Positions 8,061 through 19,091 of a stretch of DNA of 64,000 nucleotides are shown here, in pieces. The position numbers and the translations under genes were made by a program. Within the stretch, counting starts at the first letter, position 1. Every line of letters begins with the position of its first letter. A model generated the notes under the pieces. That model was not told the origin of the DNA, ran no database searches, and saw nothing but the letters and a program-made list of their open reading frames with translations. This DNA is from Plantago major (taxonomy: Eukaryota; Streptophyta; Magnoliopsida; Lamiales; Plantaginaceae). The DNA is taken from positions 72,352,217 through 72,416,216 of the forward strand of contig CM048841.1 in assembly GCA_026545765.1 (NCBI GenBank), given 5' to 3'.

Positions 8061-10730
8061 ATGTCCGGGAGCGATAGTCAAAACGTTCACGAGGTGCGGG
8101 ATTACCAGGATGGAGTAGATTCGGGCGGTGAATCCGCGGACGTGAACGTGTCCGTAGAAGACTATCTCGTGGATGTCTTATCTTCCAGAGATTCCGACGC
8201 TAGGCACGGAACCCATGAAACAGTCAATCCTCCGACGGACGGGCCAGTAGTCGAAGAAGGTGTTAATGAGGCGAGAACGTTGGTCCAATCTCGGACTATA
8301 GGCGGTGTGGGAGAGCCTATAGATCCGAATGAGCTTCAACTTGAACGGGCAAAGCATAAACGCATGAGGCTGATGACGTGGAGATGTTCGAGGCTGGAGT
8401 GGAGGACCGTGTTGTGGTAGAGACAGGTCCGTCAAATCCTGGTACATCTGGGAGACCTGATGGTGGTAAGGAGGAAGAAGGCGGAGAGGAAGAAGGTGAA
8501 GACGGGGAGGAAGAAGAGGAAGGTTCTCCCGATGTCCGTCCTCGGAGAGGTGCTGGTCGTCGGGTCAGACAGACCAGAGTCGCCGCTCAATCTAGCCTTT
8601 TCGGTTGAAGGCCGTGGTGCCAAGGCGGTGGATCAAATTTCTCGCCCCGCATCCGCAGAGTTATAGCAGCATTTAGTTCGGAGAGCTAAACGCGGACGGG
8701 CTTCTTCCTACCTGTCCATCGAGGGTCCGGCCTGAGGAGATTCCGGAAATGAGGCAAAGATGGGAGATCCCTGAGTCTGTAGAAATAATGATCCCTGATC
8801 CCGGGCATGCATTCTATAACCCACCTACTGGGTATATGTGCGTGCATGAGGTTGCCTTCTCCTGCGGGTGGAAGATCCCCATTGCCACGGAACTGAAGAA
8901 CATCCTCAACCATATTGGCATAGGTCCGAGTCAGGTTATCCCCAAGTCCCTGGGTAACCTTATTTGTTTTGTAATCTTTTGTAAGAAGAAGGGGCAATCA
9001 GTGAATTTTGAAAACTTTAGGCAGCTTTTCCATGTCTCTTTCAGTCCGGGGAATCCCCTTTTTTACACTTTTATGAATAGGAAACCCTATAACTTCATCT
9101 CGGACTCCATCTCGTCGTTGGGGTCAAAATGGTGGGATAGGTACATTTTTGTACGGATGGCTTTGAAGCCAGGGATGTCCGAGAGACAGAGGGAACAATG
9201 GGGGCTGCCCACAAAATTCCTTAGAGAGAGTATCCCTGATTGGCATCCGCTTCCGAAGAACGTTGCTCCCTGGGTGGCGGAGATCCACAAGAAGAATGAT
9301 CCGCCTACCTACCCGTTCCACGGACTAATTTGTCACCACGCCATATCTATGGATCGACCGATGCCGTGGAAGTCGGAGGAAAGACAGATTTCAGTAAGGA
9401 GTCTAACTTATGATTTGTGCGACTCCGTGTTTTGAATGTCTTGTTATGAATTTTCTCATCTCCGATATTCCTGTTGTTTTTCTGTTATTCGTCCGCGTTC
9501 TGAAATGTTTACATTGCCATGTAGCTCACTGGTTCGACTATATCATGTCGACACTCACTGAAAAGAAGAGGCAGCAGAGAGAGCAACAATCTCTCGAGGT
9601 CTCCGCCGGTCTGAGGGCCAAGATCATCAACACGTCCGATGGTCTTCCTATGGCAGATCCCAAGAATGCGGCAGTGTTCGCCGCAGAGGAGGAGAGGCGG
9701 AACAAGGCGGGAGAAGATCCGCAAGCCCTCGGCGTGCCTGACAAGGGCAAAGCCCCTGTTACTCGGAGCGTTACTGCCTCCAGACCACCATCCGCTGCTG
9801 GATCCGGGCCTCAACAAGAAGTGTTCATGCGGGATGCCATAACGTCTGGGCGGAAGAGAAGAGCTCCCGCGGAGGCCTCCCAATCAAGCAAGAGGCAGCA
9901 GCTGGCCGCCGTTTTACCGTCTGACCAGGCCGCTCTCGATAAGGAGTATGAGCGTGCCTGCGGACTTCCCAAAGTTGAGCGGGTCGGCGGCCTCAATGTG
10001 CTATATCAGCAGGTTCGTGATCTCCTAATGGTTTTTTCATTATGTCCTTATGACAAGCGTGCGACTTATGTCTATACGGATTCTTCGCAGCTTGGGTGCT
10101 TCATCCGAGCTATGCAGTGGAAGGCGAGTGAGCGGGCTACCATAGAGCACGAGTTGTTCAAGGCCACGGCCAGGTCCGCGGATGAGGCCGAAAAAGTGAA
10201 GCAGTTGGAGATGCAGTTGAAGGAGCACGAGGTGAAGTTCCATAAGCTGAAGACCAGCTGGGAGGCAATCAAGGCGGACTTAGATTGGCAGGAGGGTTTC
10301 ACCCAGAAATCAATGAGGGCCTTCCGAGACATGAAGGATTTCTTGCTTTCCAATACTCTCGTCTTGAGGCGGGCCGGGATTTTATGAGGTCGGATTCTTT
10401 CAAGTTCTTCATGGCAGACAAGTCCGACGAATCTCGGCTGAATGGGTTCTCCGCTGCAATCGGTCAACTACAGTCCAAGGGGCTACTTCCTCAAGATTTC
10501 AATTGGAAGGCGGAAGGGTTAAACCCTTCTGCGGATGCTAACGCGTGGAAGTTCCCGTGGATGTTGTCTCGGACGATCGGTTGGCCGCTTGTGAGTTTGC
10601 GGAACTCGTCACTGAGGAAGGAGAATTGGAGATCAAGAACGGTGGACCCTTCCTTCCGAAGTGTGTGCCGGATGCCTTACAAAAGGTGTGCTTCGTCCGC
10701 TCGAGAATTACCGCCTTCCTCAAGGACTAG
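8061..10730 (+). pseudogene. Antisense ORF of the Tat-type element (putative gypsy-type transposon protein), multi-exon and broken
   Basis: It starts at ATG 8061 (MSGSDSQNVHEVRDYQDG). An acidic region shifts frame near 8372 and again between 8608 and 8700. The conserved block at 8749-9393 (for example GYMCVHEVAFSCGWKIP, LGNLICFVIFCKKKG, SSLGSKWWDRYIFV) resembles the family annotated as 'putative gypsy type transposon'. An intron probably spans 9394-9524 (CA/GTAAGG...TGTAG), and a 78-nt intron 10013-10090 (CAG/GTTCGT...TTCGCAG). The next exon holds a basic KRRAP stretch and a coiled-coil segment (~10120-10290: DEAEKVKQLEMQLKEHEV). Frames shift again near 10360 and 10550, and the last frame ends at 10730. 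Antisense ORFs of unknown function are established for Tat elements. The reading frames do not join across the 9394-9524 intron without a 1-nt shift. Confidence 0.7.
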
Positions 10731-11302
10731 TATTACATGCCTTCCGTAGTTGGTCTTCTTGAAGACTTCAACTTGTTCGAGCTCATGAGTCCCTTGTCGC
10801 CCAAGCCGCCGCCAACTCGTCATCACCGATCCCTCGAATTGAAGAAATAGGTCCGAGCCATTAATCCTCGGTGAAGAATCCGGTATGCCCGTGAAACCTA
10901 TGTAATGTCCGAATCGCATCTCTTTGTGGCACGGAACAATGCCTTGAACAATGCCGCTTTATTTTTATCCGTACTAACCGTCAGAAACAATATTTCTCGT
11001 AAGTCCAGTCATTGCATCTTACGCTTTGTTTGCTTCCGTTCATCGCTCGTATGTTTTACTATCATAAAACACATCTTTAAAGAACACGGATCGCGAGAGA
11101 TGGCGTCCACGTAGAAGTCAAAACCATCGCTTTCACGAATCTCGCATCGTCGTGATTGCTAAATTCAATCGACCTTTGGGATGCGTAATTCTTCTAGAAG
11201 GAGGAAGGTGAAACAGTGACTTTGTCATTATTACTGCGTCCCATCAACTTCCAAGCCGTCGGATGAGTGACATGTGTTGAGATCGTACGGGTTTGTCACT
11301 AC
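10731..11302 (+). other. Spacer between the first and second antisense units
   Basis: No coding signal on either strand. It probably holds the 3' end of the first antisense transcript and the upstream region of the second. An AT-rich stretch near 11040-11080 could serve in 3' end formation, but no clear AATAAA stands out. Confidence 0.3.
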
Positions 11303-11310
11303 TATAAATA
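11303..11310 (+). promoter_or_regulatory. Second plus-strand TATA box
   Basis: TATAAATA in CACTACTATAAATAAGAAAG, 89 bp upstream of the ATG at 11399. It has the same motif and orientation as 7359, and a similar GTGACNTGTGTTGAGATC segment lies upstream (11268-11285). Confidence 0.6.
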
Positions 11311-11398
11311 AGAAAGGGGTAAGTGCCCTTTTCATCGTTGTACTTTTTAACCCTTTCTCCTGATCAGATTTCCCTATCCTTCCAGAAAGTCAGTCCAA

Positions 11399-11698
11399 AT
11401 GTCCGCTGCAGCTAGAGAACTAAACCGTTCCAGGTTTGATCGCTTCCGTCACTGGGTGGACTGTGCCTGCGGGGTCAAGCATCCCCCATATTATCCCGGA
11501 GAGGGGACCGCGGATGATCCAATCATCCTTGACTTCGAAGGGGACCCTCCTCCGTGTCCGGGGATAGTTAGTGGGCTAGCCGCAGAAAGGGAGCGGATTG
11601 TGAGGATGATCCGCAGGAGGATCTGAATGCAGCAGCAAGCTCAAGAAGCTCGCGGTGATGGCTCGGAATCTCAGGGCTCCACTTCTGGGATCTGGTAA
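11399..11698 (+). pseudogene. Small antisense gene in the gypsy element, split by one in-frame TGA
   Basis: ATG 11399 opens a 75-codon frame (MSAAARELNRSRFDRFRHWV; then CACGVKHPPYYPGEG) to a TGA at 11624-11626. The same frame continues without a break for 24 codons (MQQQAQEARGDGSESQG) to TAA at 11698, so a ~99-codon protein interrupted by a CGA-to-TGA type change is likely. The product is basic at the start, with a CXC and Pro/Gly-rich centre. No family was recognised. A TATA box sits 89 bp upstream. It is separate from the larger antisense gene and uses the same strand. Confidence 0.45.
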
Positions 11699-12040
11699 AG
11701 GAACAAGGCGGGGTATGCCCCGTGGAAGTATGTACTGATCCTTGGATCTTTCCAGATTGTACTTCTGTTATGTAAATGTTCGGATAATTTTGTCTATAAA
11801 ATTCGAACTATTTTGCCTCAGATGAGATCGCCATCTTTTTCTTGTGCAAGCTTCGTCGGATTATATTGACGCACATATTTTTGTAAAATGACTAAGAAAC
11901 TCGGACGTGGTTGATGGGCTTGTTTAGGCTTGATTGGATAAACCCGTCTGGCCCAACACTGTTCAACCCAAATGAATAGTTTAAGCCCATTGTCAACGTC
12001 GAAGTTCTGACGTGTCGGACGCCTATTGGTTCGTTACTTC

Positions 12041-12048
12041 TATAAATA
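12041..12048 (+). promoter_or_regulatory. Third plus-strand TATA box
   Basis: TATAAATA in TTCGTTACTTCTATAAATACTCC, with an inverted CCAAT (CTATTGG) about 18 bp upstream. It is followed at about 80 bp by an ATG that opens only three codons (12121), so it may drive a non-coding or spliced RNA. Confidence 0.5.
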
Positions 12049-12140
12049 CTCCGGATCCCTCTTAGCCTTGGTCGTGCAAATCCAACTTCCAATTTCCATA
12101 TCTATTCAATTAGCAAGAAGATGATTTCTTGAATAGTTTC

Positions 12141-12212
12141 CCCCTCGAGACTCCCGTCCACTCTCAAGTCGGCGTTCATCCTGAGCTTGAGAGTGGCGTG
12201 GGTCTAGAGGGG
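12141..12212 (+). ncRNA. Long inverted repeat (foldback) in the third antisense unit
   Basis: The left arm 12141-12168 (starts CCCCTCGAGACTCCCG, ends CCACTCTCAAG) and the right arm 12186-12212 (starts CTTGAGAGTGG, ends CTAGAGGGG) pair over ~27 bp with few mismatches around a 17-nt loop. If the TATA box at 12041 is used, the transcript would begin ~75 bp upstream and carry this hairpin. A small-RNA precursor, a structural element or a remnant of a short inverted duplication are all possible. Confidence 0.45.
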
Positions 12213-12921
12213 AAAATTGTTGAAGATCAGTCATAGAAAAGCATAGATCTTGGTTTGAATGTATATCCGTCTCCTCTGCTTTCTTCCAACCCCACTTTAG
12301 TGGTTCAAATCTCTCTTATATTGGAAATGGTTTCCGAATTTCAAGAGAGTTTGAGTCTCTAAAGCCGGTGAGGCGGAAATCCCTTCCTGTCCGTACTTTG
12401 TTTTCCCCGGGCACAGGATTTGCAATGCCACGTTTTGGTGGTATCATGAGGGATTCCACCACGTTTAACCGTTTTCCTATGTGCAGGTAGATCGAGTTCG
12501 GCCTCATGGAAACCGATTCGCTCGACATGGAAGAGGCTTTTTCCGACGGGGGAACGATCTTTGCTGGGAGATGACGTATCTTCAGAGACGTTTTCTGCCT
12601 TTTTCATATTGCGTCCGTAAGTCCGGATATCGATCCGAGATTGTAAATTGTACAGACAAGATTATGTATAATTCGTCTTTGTATGAATGAAATCTCTTAC
12701 TTTCCTTGTCATTAATCGAACGTTAAATCATATATGCATGGATCGAAAGATCACAAATCGAAAGATAGAGGTTGTATTGATTTGCCGGAAATTCAATTAC
12801 AACTTGTGGGCTCTAAGGCCAATGACAAAAGGATCGAAAAACAGAACTGTCGGAGTTCCGTGTAGTAATTTGTTGAAACTGAAATGACCAATCAATTTGA
12901 AGGAGATCCGCACAGTTATCT
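12213..12921 (+). other. Region between the foldback and the integrase stop
   Basis: No convincing ORF. A possible acceptor (CTATGTGCAG/GT near 12485) is followed by an ATG with 22 acidic codons ending in TGA, which could be an exon of the third antisense transcript. This is weak. The 3' untranslated part of the minus-strand pol transcript must also run through here. Confidence 0.25.
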
Positions 12922-14360
12922 CTATGCATAGAACCTCTGAAGGTTCCTAGCGTTCCACGGACGCTTGACGGGATGTCCGTTCTCATCTTCTAATTCATAA
13001 CTGCCATTCACTCTTGCGCCGATAATCTTGTAGGGTCCTTCCCACTTGGGCTTGAGTTTTCCAATATTATTCAAAATGTCGGCTCGTCGAAGCACCAGGT
13101 CTCCGATTTGCAAGTTAGCCGCTCGAACATTCCTGTTGTAGGTTCGGGCAGCAGTTGCCTGATACCTATAGATATTCGCCAATGCCTCAGACCTTTTCTG
13201 TTCGAGCAAGTCTAGGTCGGATATCCGAGCTTCTCGGTTTGCATTGCCTTCGAATTCTTGGATCCTCAAAGTCTCAACGGCAATCTCAGACGGTATGACT
13301 GCCTCCGAACCATATACCAAGGAGAATGGAGTTTCTTTGGTCGCAGTCCGTGGAGTGGTGCGATGAGCCCATAGCACGCCTTCCGTGTCGCTCCGCTTGA
13401 CTTTCTCGGAAGTTCTCAAATGCTTCTCGTGATTTTTGACTATTGTCTTGTTTGTGGATTCAGCTGACCATTGGCTTGTGGGTATCCGACGATGTGAAAC
13501 GTTGTTCGATTTTGAAGGCAAGCCATTCCTTGAGCTCACCGCGAGAACTGAGCGCCGTTATCCGAGACTAGAACTCTTGGTAGGCCAAAGCGGCAAATGA
13601 TGTTCTTCCAAATGAAGGTCCGCACTCGACTTTCCGTGACAGTCGCTACAGCCTCCGCTTCTACCCACTTGGTAAAATATTCTACCGCCACAATGATAAA
13701 TTTTTTCTGTTGGGTACCCCTCGGAAATGGTCCGACAATGTCGATACCCCACTGATCGAACGGACACGCTATGATTGACGGAATCATAGGGTTCGTCGGA
13801 CGATGTGGGATGTTTGCGTAATATTGGCAATCCTGACATCTCCGGGCGTGGTCGGCGGAATCTTTACCGATGGTAGGCCAATAGTAGCCTTGTCGTATGA
13901 TTTTACGTAGAGTCCTCCCCCCGGAATGACTCCCACAGCTTCCGTTGTGTATCTCTTCCAGCACGGTTTGTGCTTCTTGTGGGTTCAAACATCTCAGGTG
14001 AATCCCAGAAAAAGATCTCTTGTACAAATCTTCACCCATTATAAAGTATCTATTTGCTCGGCATTGCACACTCCTTGATTGTTTCGGATCGACTGGCAAA
14101 GATCCGTCCTTGAGATAGTTAAAAATGTCAGTCATCCAGTTTCTTCCCGTGTCAAGTATCATGACCGCCGAACTGGGACTCATGACGGATGAGTCAGTAA
14201 TGGTGAGTAGGATTACTCTCCTTGTGTCTAGAGCCACTATAGCAGATGCGTATTTTGCCAAGGCATAAGCTCTTTCGTTCCAAGCTCTATCAAACTTTTC
14301 CAAGGTGAATTCCTCGAAGTGGCTGGCCTCATTCTTGAGTAGCTCAAGATACTTGATCAT
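12922..14360 (-). pseudogene. Integrase of the gypsy element (one frameshift)
   Basis: The first frame 14360-13536 holds the N-terminal zinc-binding H-H-C-C region (IHNGSCGSH...CQDCQ) and the catalytic core with the first Asp in WGIDIVGPFPRG and the second in VSDNGAQF. The frame shifts near 13540. The second frame 13539-12922 carries the catalytic Glu (AESTNKTI), the LVYGSEAVIPSE segment and the C-terminal GDLVLRR...WEGPYKI module that ends NARNLQRFYA. The length and order suit a gypsy integrase of Tat type. Integrase inserts the cDNA into host DNA. Confidence 0.9.
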
Positions 14361-15028
14361 CGAAGGACCTTTTGTAGCAAAAGTTCCTGAAAATTAGGCC
14401 TCGACGAGCTGTGAGTCCGTGTAAGCTTTGACCTTCCGGGCTTGGAGTGACTTGGCTAGACGCAGCCCCACTAAAAGTGCCTCATACTCAGCCTCATTAT
14501 TGGTAACTTTGAACTCCAAGGAAATCGCATAGTCGCGCCATCCGGGATCTTAAGGTAGATTCCGATTCCTCCCACTCTTCCAGTGGAAGAACCATCCACT
14601 TCCAATGTCCAGATATCGGAAGGATGTTTTTGGGTTTGGAGATCTCCTGTGAGCTGCTGAGGTTCCGCTCTTGGTTCATCCCCTTCCGTGATTTCCATTC
14701 TGATGTTGTCAGCACTGGAGTTTCTGGGAACATCACCAAGTAGAAACATTGGGTTGACCCGAGTTTCCCCATCTGACAAAGGAAAGGGCCGATTGATGAA
14801 CTGGGCTTCCTCGAGGTTTTCCGGGTTGAACTTTGGCGGAACTGGCTTTCGGACAATATGCTTGGTGATTAAGCACTCGAGCACCTGCTTGTCAGGGACT
14901 TTCTCTGAATCCTTCTCTGGATAATCCGCTAAGAAGTCGGCGAGGACTTGAGCCTTTTTGGCTGACGGAGCCTGGTAGCAAATGTCGTATTCGCTTAGCT
15001 CGATCGCCCACTTAGAGAGTCGTCCTGA
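14361..15028 (-). pseudogene. RNase H region of the gypsy element (frameshifted)
   Basis: In the frame 14884-14471, WTLEVDGSSTGRVGGIGIYL matches the start of the extra RNase H domain found in Tat elements (first catalytic Asp in EVDGSS). The frame shifts near 14540, and NNEAEYEALL-type sequence follows in another frame. A stop-containing stretch (14390-14470) then leads to integrase. This lies between RT and integrase, as expected. Confidence 0.8.
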
Positions 15029-16602
15029 TTAGTCGGGCTCTCCTAGGACCTGTTTCAAAGGTTCCGCAGTTAGTACCACTATTTTGTGAGACTTAAAATA
15101 TGGTTTCAACCGTCGGGCGGTGTAAACCAGAGCATACGCAAATTTCTCAATCTTCACATATCTTGTCTCCGCCCCGGCAAGGGCTTTACTAAGATAGTAG
15201 ATTGGCAAATGATCATTAGCTTGAATCCGCACTAGTACGGAACTCATTGCCTCTTCCGTGATTGCTAGGTAGAGGTAGAGTGGTTCTCCTTCCACGGGTT
15301 TGGAGAGCAGCGGAGGGGAATGGAGGTACTTTTTCAAATTTTCAAAAGCCTCAGAACATTCCGCGGTCCACTCAAAGCTCTCTCCCTTCCGGAGGATTTT
15401 GAAGAACGGAAGGTTCTTTTCTGCAGATCGAGAAATGAAACGACTTAAGGACATTAGACGCCCAATAAGCTGTTGTACCTCGTTGAGGTTCTTCGGATGG
15501 GGCAAATCTAGGATTGCCTTGATCTTCTCAGGATTTGCACTTATCCCTCTTTCTGTGACCATGTATCCCAGAAACTTTCCTCCTTTCACCCCGAACGTAC
15601 ACTTTTCGGGGTTCAACTTCATTCCATACTTCCGAAGAATGGAAAAGCAATTGTTGAGATGCTCAATATGCTCTTCTTCAGTCTTACTTTTAACAAGCAT
15701 ATCATCTACGTAGACTTCCATAGTCTTGCCCAACTCCACCTTGAACATTTTATTCACCAACCGCTGGTATGTAGCTCCCGCATTTTTCAACCCGAATGAC
15801 ATCACCTTGAAACAGTACACTCCTCCTGCCGCGAAGAAGGCTGTTTTCTTGATGTTGTCCTTGGCCATCCGGATTTGATAGAAGCCCTGATATGCGTCCA
15901 TGAAGCTTAGGAGCGCACATCCCGCGGTAGAATCTACCAACTGGTCTATGCGAGGTAGGGGATAAGGATCCTTTGGACAAAACTTGTTGAGCCTTGTGAA
16001 GTCATTGGACATCCTCCACTTTCCTGGGGCCTTCTCGACGAGTACCACATTACGCACTCCAAATCCGAGTATCTAACTTCTTCAATGTGCCCGGCTTTCA
16101 AGAGCCGGTCAACTTCCGTAGATATGATTGCGTCCTTGACCGGGCCAAAGTCTTTCCTCTTCTGCCGGATATATTTGATCGAGGGATCCATGTTCAGACG
16201 GTGAACAGTGATTCTCGGATCTATTCCCTTCAAATCAACAGTACTCCAAGCAAATACATCCCTGTTGTCTCGGAGACAAGCAATAAGTTTCATCTCCACT
16301 TCTGTGCTCATCTCTGTTCCGATTCTAGTCTTCTTATCCGGGCTTCCAACAACAATCTCGATTTCCTTGAGAGTTTCGTGAGGCTCGATCCGTGCAGTTC
16401 TAGGGAACTTCTCCTTCTGGCTTCCTACCCTATTCATGGATTCTCCTGTTTGGGCAGGAGAACAACTCTCGGATCGGAGGTCACCATGACTGCCAAAACG
16501 GGGGCAGATGCCCTTCTCGTGGACATAATGTAACACTCCCAAGCTTCTCGGATGTTTCCTACCTCTTCTCCTACTCCGAAGGGAGTTGGAAATTTCATTC
16601 AT
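15029..16602 (-). pseudogene. Reverse transcriptase of the gypsy element (one frameshift)
   Basis: The N-terminal part is read from 16602 to ~16056 (RDNRDVFAWSTVDLKGIDP) and then shifts one base. The main frame 16057-15029 has KWRMSNDFTRLNKFCPKDPY, the SFMDAYQGFYQI motif and the catalytic YVDD at 15701-15712, followed by the connection and first RNase H region (LYLYLAITEEAMSSVLV). The spacing is normal for gypsy RT. The single frameshift near 16057 disables this copy. Confidence 0.92.
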
Positions 16603-16677
16603 TGTAAGGTGGATGAAATAGCCCGGAATTGATTGAGTCCTGGGCGCCCAAAGATGGCGTTATAGTCGAAGGTCCGA

Positions 16678-17073
16678 TCAACCATGACAAATCGGACCGA
16701 CTGTGTTACCCTGGCCGGGCATAACACTTCCTAGTGGTCGAACAGTTCCTCCTCCAAACCCTAGTATAGAGGTGTGAACTCTGTCGTAGCGGATTCTTCC
16801 CAACTCCATCTGATCTAGTGTTCTCTTAGAGATGATATTCGAAGAACTCCCGGTATCCACCAGAATTTTGTTCACTCGATAAGTCGCGATGGTCAATGAA
16901 ACTACAAGAGGAACGTCCGGGTCGTCAATCTCCTCGCCTCCTGCCGTAGGAGGGGGGATTTCGCTATCGTCGAAAGATATTACATTTGTTCCTCGAATCG
17001 CGGGGGGCACCGTACGCCCTATCATTGTTCCGAAGGTTTTGGGCGGTCCGCTCTCTCGCATTCCTGCTATCAC
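16678..17073 (-). pseudogene. Aspartic protease of the gypsy element
   Basis: The catalytic triplet is visible as LVDTGSSSNI (DTGSS at 16843-16857). The frame overlaps the end of gag (to 16964) in a different register, so either one base was lost near 16970-17070 or a frameshift normally joins gag and pol. The protease frame ends at 16678 before the RT leader. It processes the Gag-Pol precursor. Confidence 0.8.
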
Positions 17074-19036
17074 CTCCAGAGGGTCCGCCTGCGATAGTGT
17101 TGATCACTCCGCTGTACGGAGGGTTCTCCATTTCGGTCTCATCGCCGTATCTGTACGGATGTCCTTCCATGCGTGGCGGATAGCCTACTGGCGGAGGTGG
17201 CAAAGATAGTGGGCGAGGTGGTGGGTCAGCAGCGTTATCCTCCCTCCTCCGCTCCGTTCTATCGTGCCTGGAGGGCTCGTCCGCATATATGTGCTCCTTC
17301 AACTTGCCTTCTCTCACCAGGTGTTCGACCTCTGTTTTTAATTGGATGCAGTCGTCAGTCTCATGGCCTCTGCTCTTGTGAAACTTGCAGTATCCTTTCA
17401 CATTTCTGTTTCTCCGATTATGGGATGGCTTTGGCCATTGGATGTCCAACTTTTTCTCAACAATAGTGGCCAAGATGTCGGATCTCAGCTTATTGAGGCG
17501 CGTGTAGTCCACGAATCTCCTGGGTGGACTCCTCTCCCTGTGAATGCCTTTGTCTCTGTGATCTTTCTTCGGGTCAAACTTCCCCTGGCGTTGCTCTTGT
17601 CTTTGCGGTTCCTTTCCCTTCTTCGATCCTGCTCGGACTGGTACGTTCCTTCGGTATTCTTCTCCGTACATCACCTCCTCACAGATGTCATCCAAGTGCT
17701 TTTCGCTCCTCACTTCCTGACTAGAGAGCTTCCTCCGCAGCTCGGAGTTGTAAGTATTAGCGTACAGGTGACGGACCCGTTCTTTAATACTATGGGGCTC
17801 AACTCGGAGTACTTCCGTATTAAAGCGATCTAGGAAAGTTCGAAGATCTTCCTGTTCCCTTTGGATGACTTCGGCCAGGTGCTCTACAGTACGTTTTCTT
17901 CTTTTTGATTTTCCGAACCATGCTAAGAACTTAGAAGATAGATCTGCATACGACCTTATTGACTTGTTTGGCAAAGCGGTGTACCAATCCATAGCCGTGC
18001 CGAAGACGGTGGATGAGAACGTAAGGGCTTTAGTATTGTCACTCAGCCCCTTGGAATCCATCTTGCTGTCGTACCTTGTCAGGTGACCCACGGGACAAGT
18101 ATCCCCGTAGTAGTATTCCAAGTTCGGAATCACTTGGTCCGAGTTCCTATTTCTTTCCTTCTCCCTCATGATATCATCACACAGAGGGTTTGGTGCACTT
18201 GTAGTGATCTTCTCGTGGTCTTTTACCAGGCGTCCGAGGTTCAGGATTTGGGTTTCTAAAGCTTTTTGTTGGGCGTAGATTTCGTCCACTGTCATGACCT
18301 CTCCTGTCCGTGGATGGACTGCGACATCCGCGGGGAGTTCGTCTAGCCGGACAACTGGAATGGTCTCTGCTACATGATCTCTGTCCCTCATGGGAGCTTG
18401 TCGCGGACCTCCTGGCCGCCTGTTACCTCCTTCTTGGTACTCTCTCCTCCCATTCGGGCTTCCCTCACCCCGAACTTGCGAAGCAGAGGCCCGTCGGTCA
18501 AGAAGGTTTCACAAATCCTCATGGGGCAGCTGATCTCCCAACCTCTGTTGGATCGGACGCTGTCTGTTTCTTGACAAGGCGGGCTCCGCTTGAACCGGAG
18601 TAACCACTGGCGGAGTGGCTTGCTGAGGATGGGCATTGTTAGACCCTAGGCATCCTTGGATAATCGTGAGCAACCTATCAAACTGAGTTTCGCTTAGTCC
18701 GAGGTCGCTTGTGCAGACAACGCGACCATCGGGCATCGTAAACTTTTGACCTATGGTAGGGCCTTGAGCTTCTGCCGGAGAAGCTCGTGCTACCCCTTCT
18801 CCATGGTCCGTAGGCACGATATTCATAGGGACGCTTTGGCCTCCTCTAAGCGGGGCGTCTCTTCCCTCATCCGAGGATGGGCTGGCGGTCCGCCCGTCGC
18901 TCGGATATCTCCTTCCAGCGTTCCTTCCAGCCACAGCGGCCCTTCGTCCCCGGGTGGGCGGACGTCCTCATGGGCGTGGTGGTGGTGTTCCCACGCCTGC
19001 AGCACTAGTCCGAGCTGTTCGTCTCGTTCTAGCCAT
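16964..19036 (-). pseudogene. Gag of the gypsy element (two in-frame TGA stops)
   Basis: The frame starts at ATG 19036 (MARTRRTARTSAAG), 35 bp inside the primer site, and stays open to 16964 apart from TGA codons near 18968 and at 18509-18511, both explainable as CGA changes. The central retrotransposon-gag domain is at about residues 270-400 (YDSKMDSKGLSDNTKALTF, FLAWFGKSKRRKRTVEHLAE). The variant zinc knuckle C-x2-H-x4-H-x4-C (CKFHKSRGHETDDC) is the form usual in Tat Gag. The tail is Pro/Arg-rich. Gag packages the RNA in virus-like particles. Confidence 0.88.
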
Positions 19037-19070
19037 CAGCACAACACAAACACAGATCTTTTTGTAAAGA

Positions 19071-19088
19071 TTCCCACAGACGGCGCCA
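19071..19088 (-). promoter_or_regulatory. Primer binding site of the gypsy element
   Basis: Read on the minus strand, TGGCGCCGTCTGTGGGAA begins three bases inside the 5' LTR. The first nine bases match the complement of a plant tRNA-Asp 3' end; the rest fits less well. It starts minus-strand DNA synthesis. Confidence 0.75.
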
Positions 19089-19091
19089 AAA

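Noticed and set aside
15300-15713. Plus-strand ORF opposite gypsy RT
   Set aside because: Shadow of the RT frame, whose YVDD and other motifs are certain.
16964-17073. Programmed frameshift between gag and protease
   Set aside because: The overlap could allow it, but other frameshifts nearby (16057, 14540, 13540) are plainly decay, so one lost base explains this equally well.
17173-17833. Plus-strand ORFs opposite gypsy gag
   Set aside because: They lie antisense to a clear gag frame with zinc knuckle, have no promoter or motif, and differ from the real antisense genes at 8061-11698.
19071-19088. Possible tRNA gene
   Set aside because: Only the complement of a tRNA 3' end is present, as expected for a primer site; no cloverleaf sequence was seen here or elsewhere in the window.
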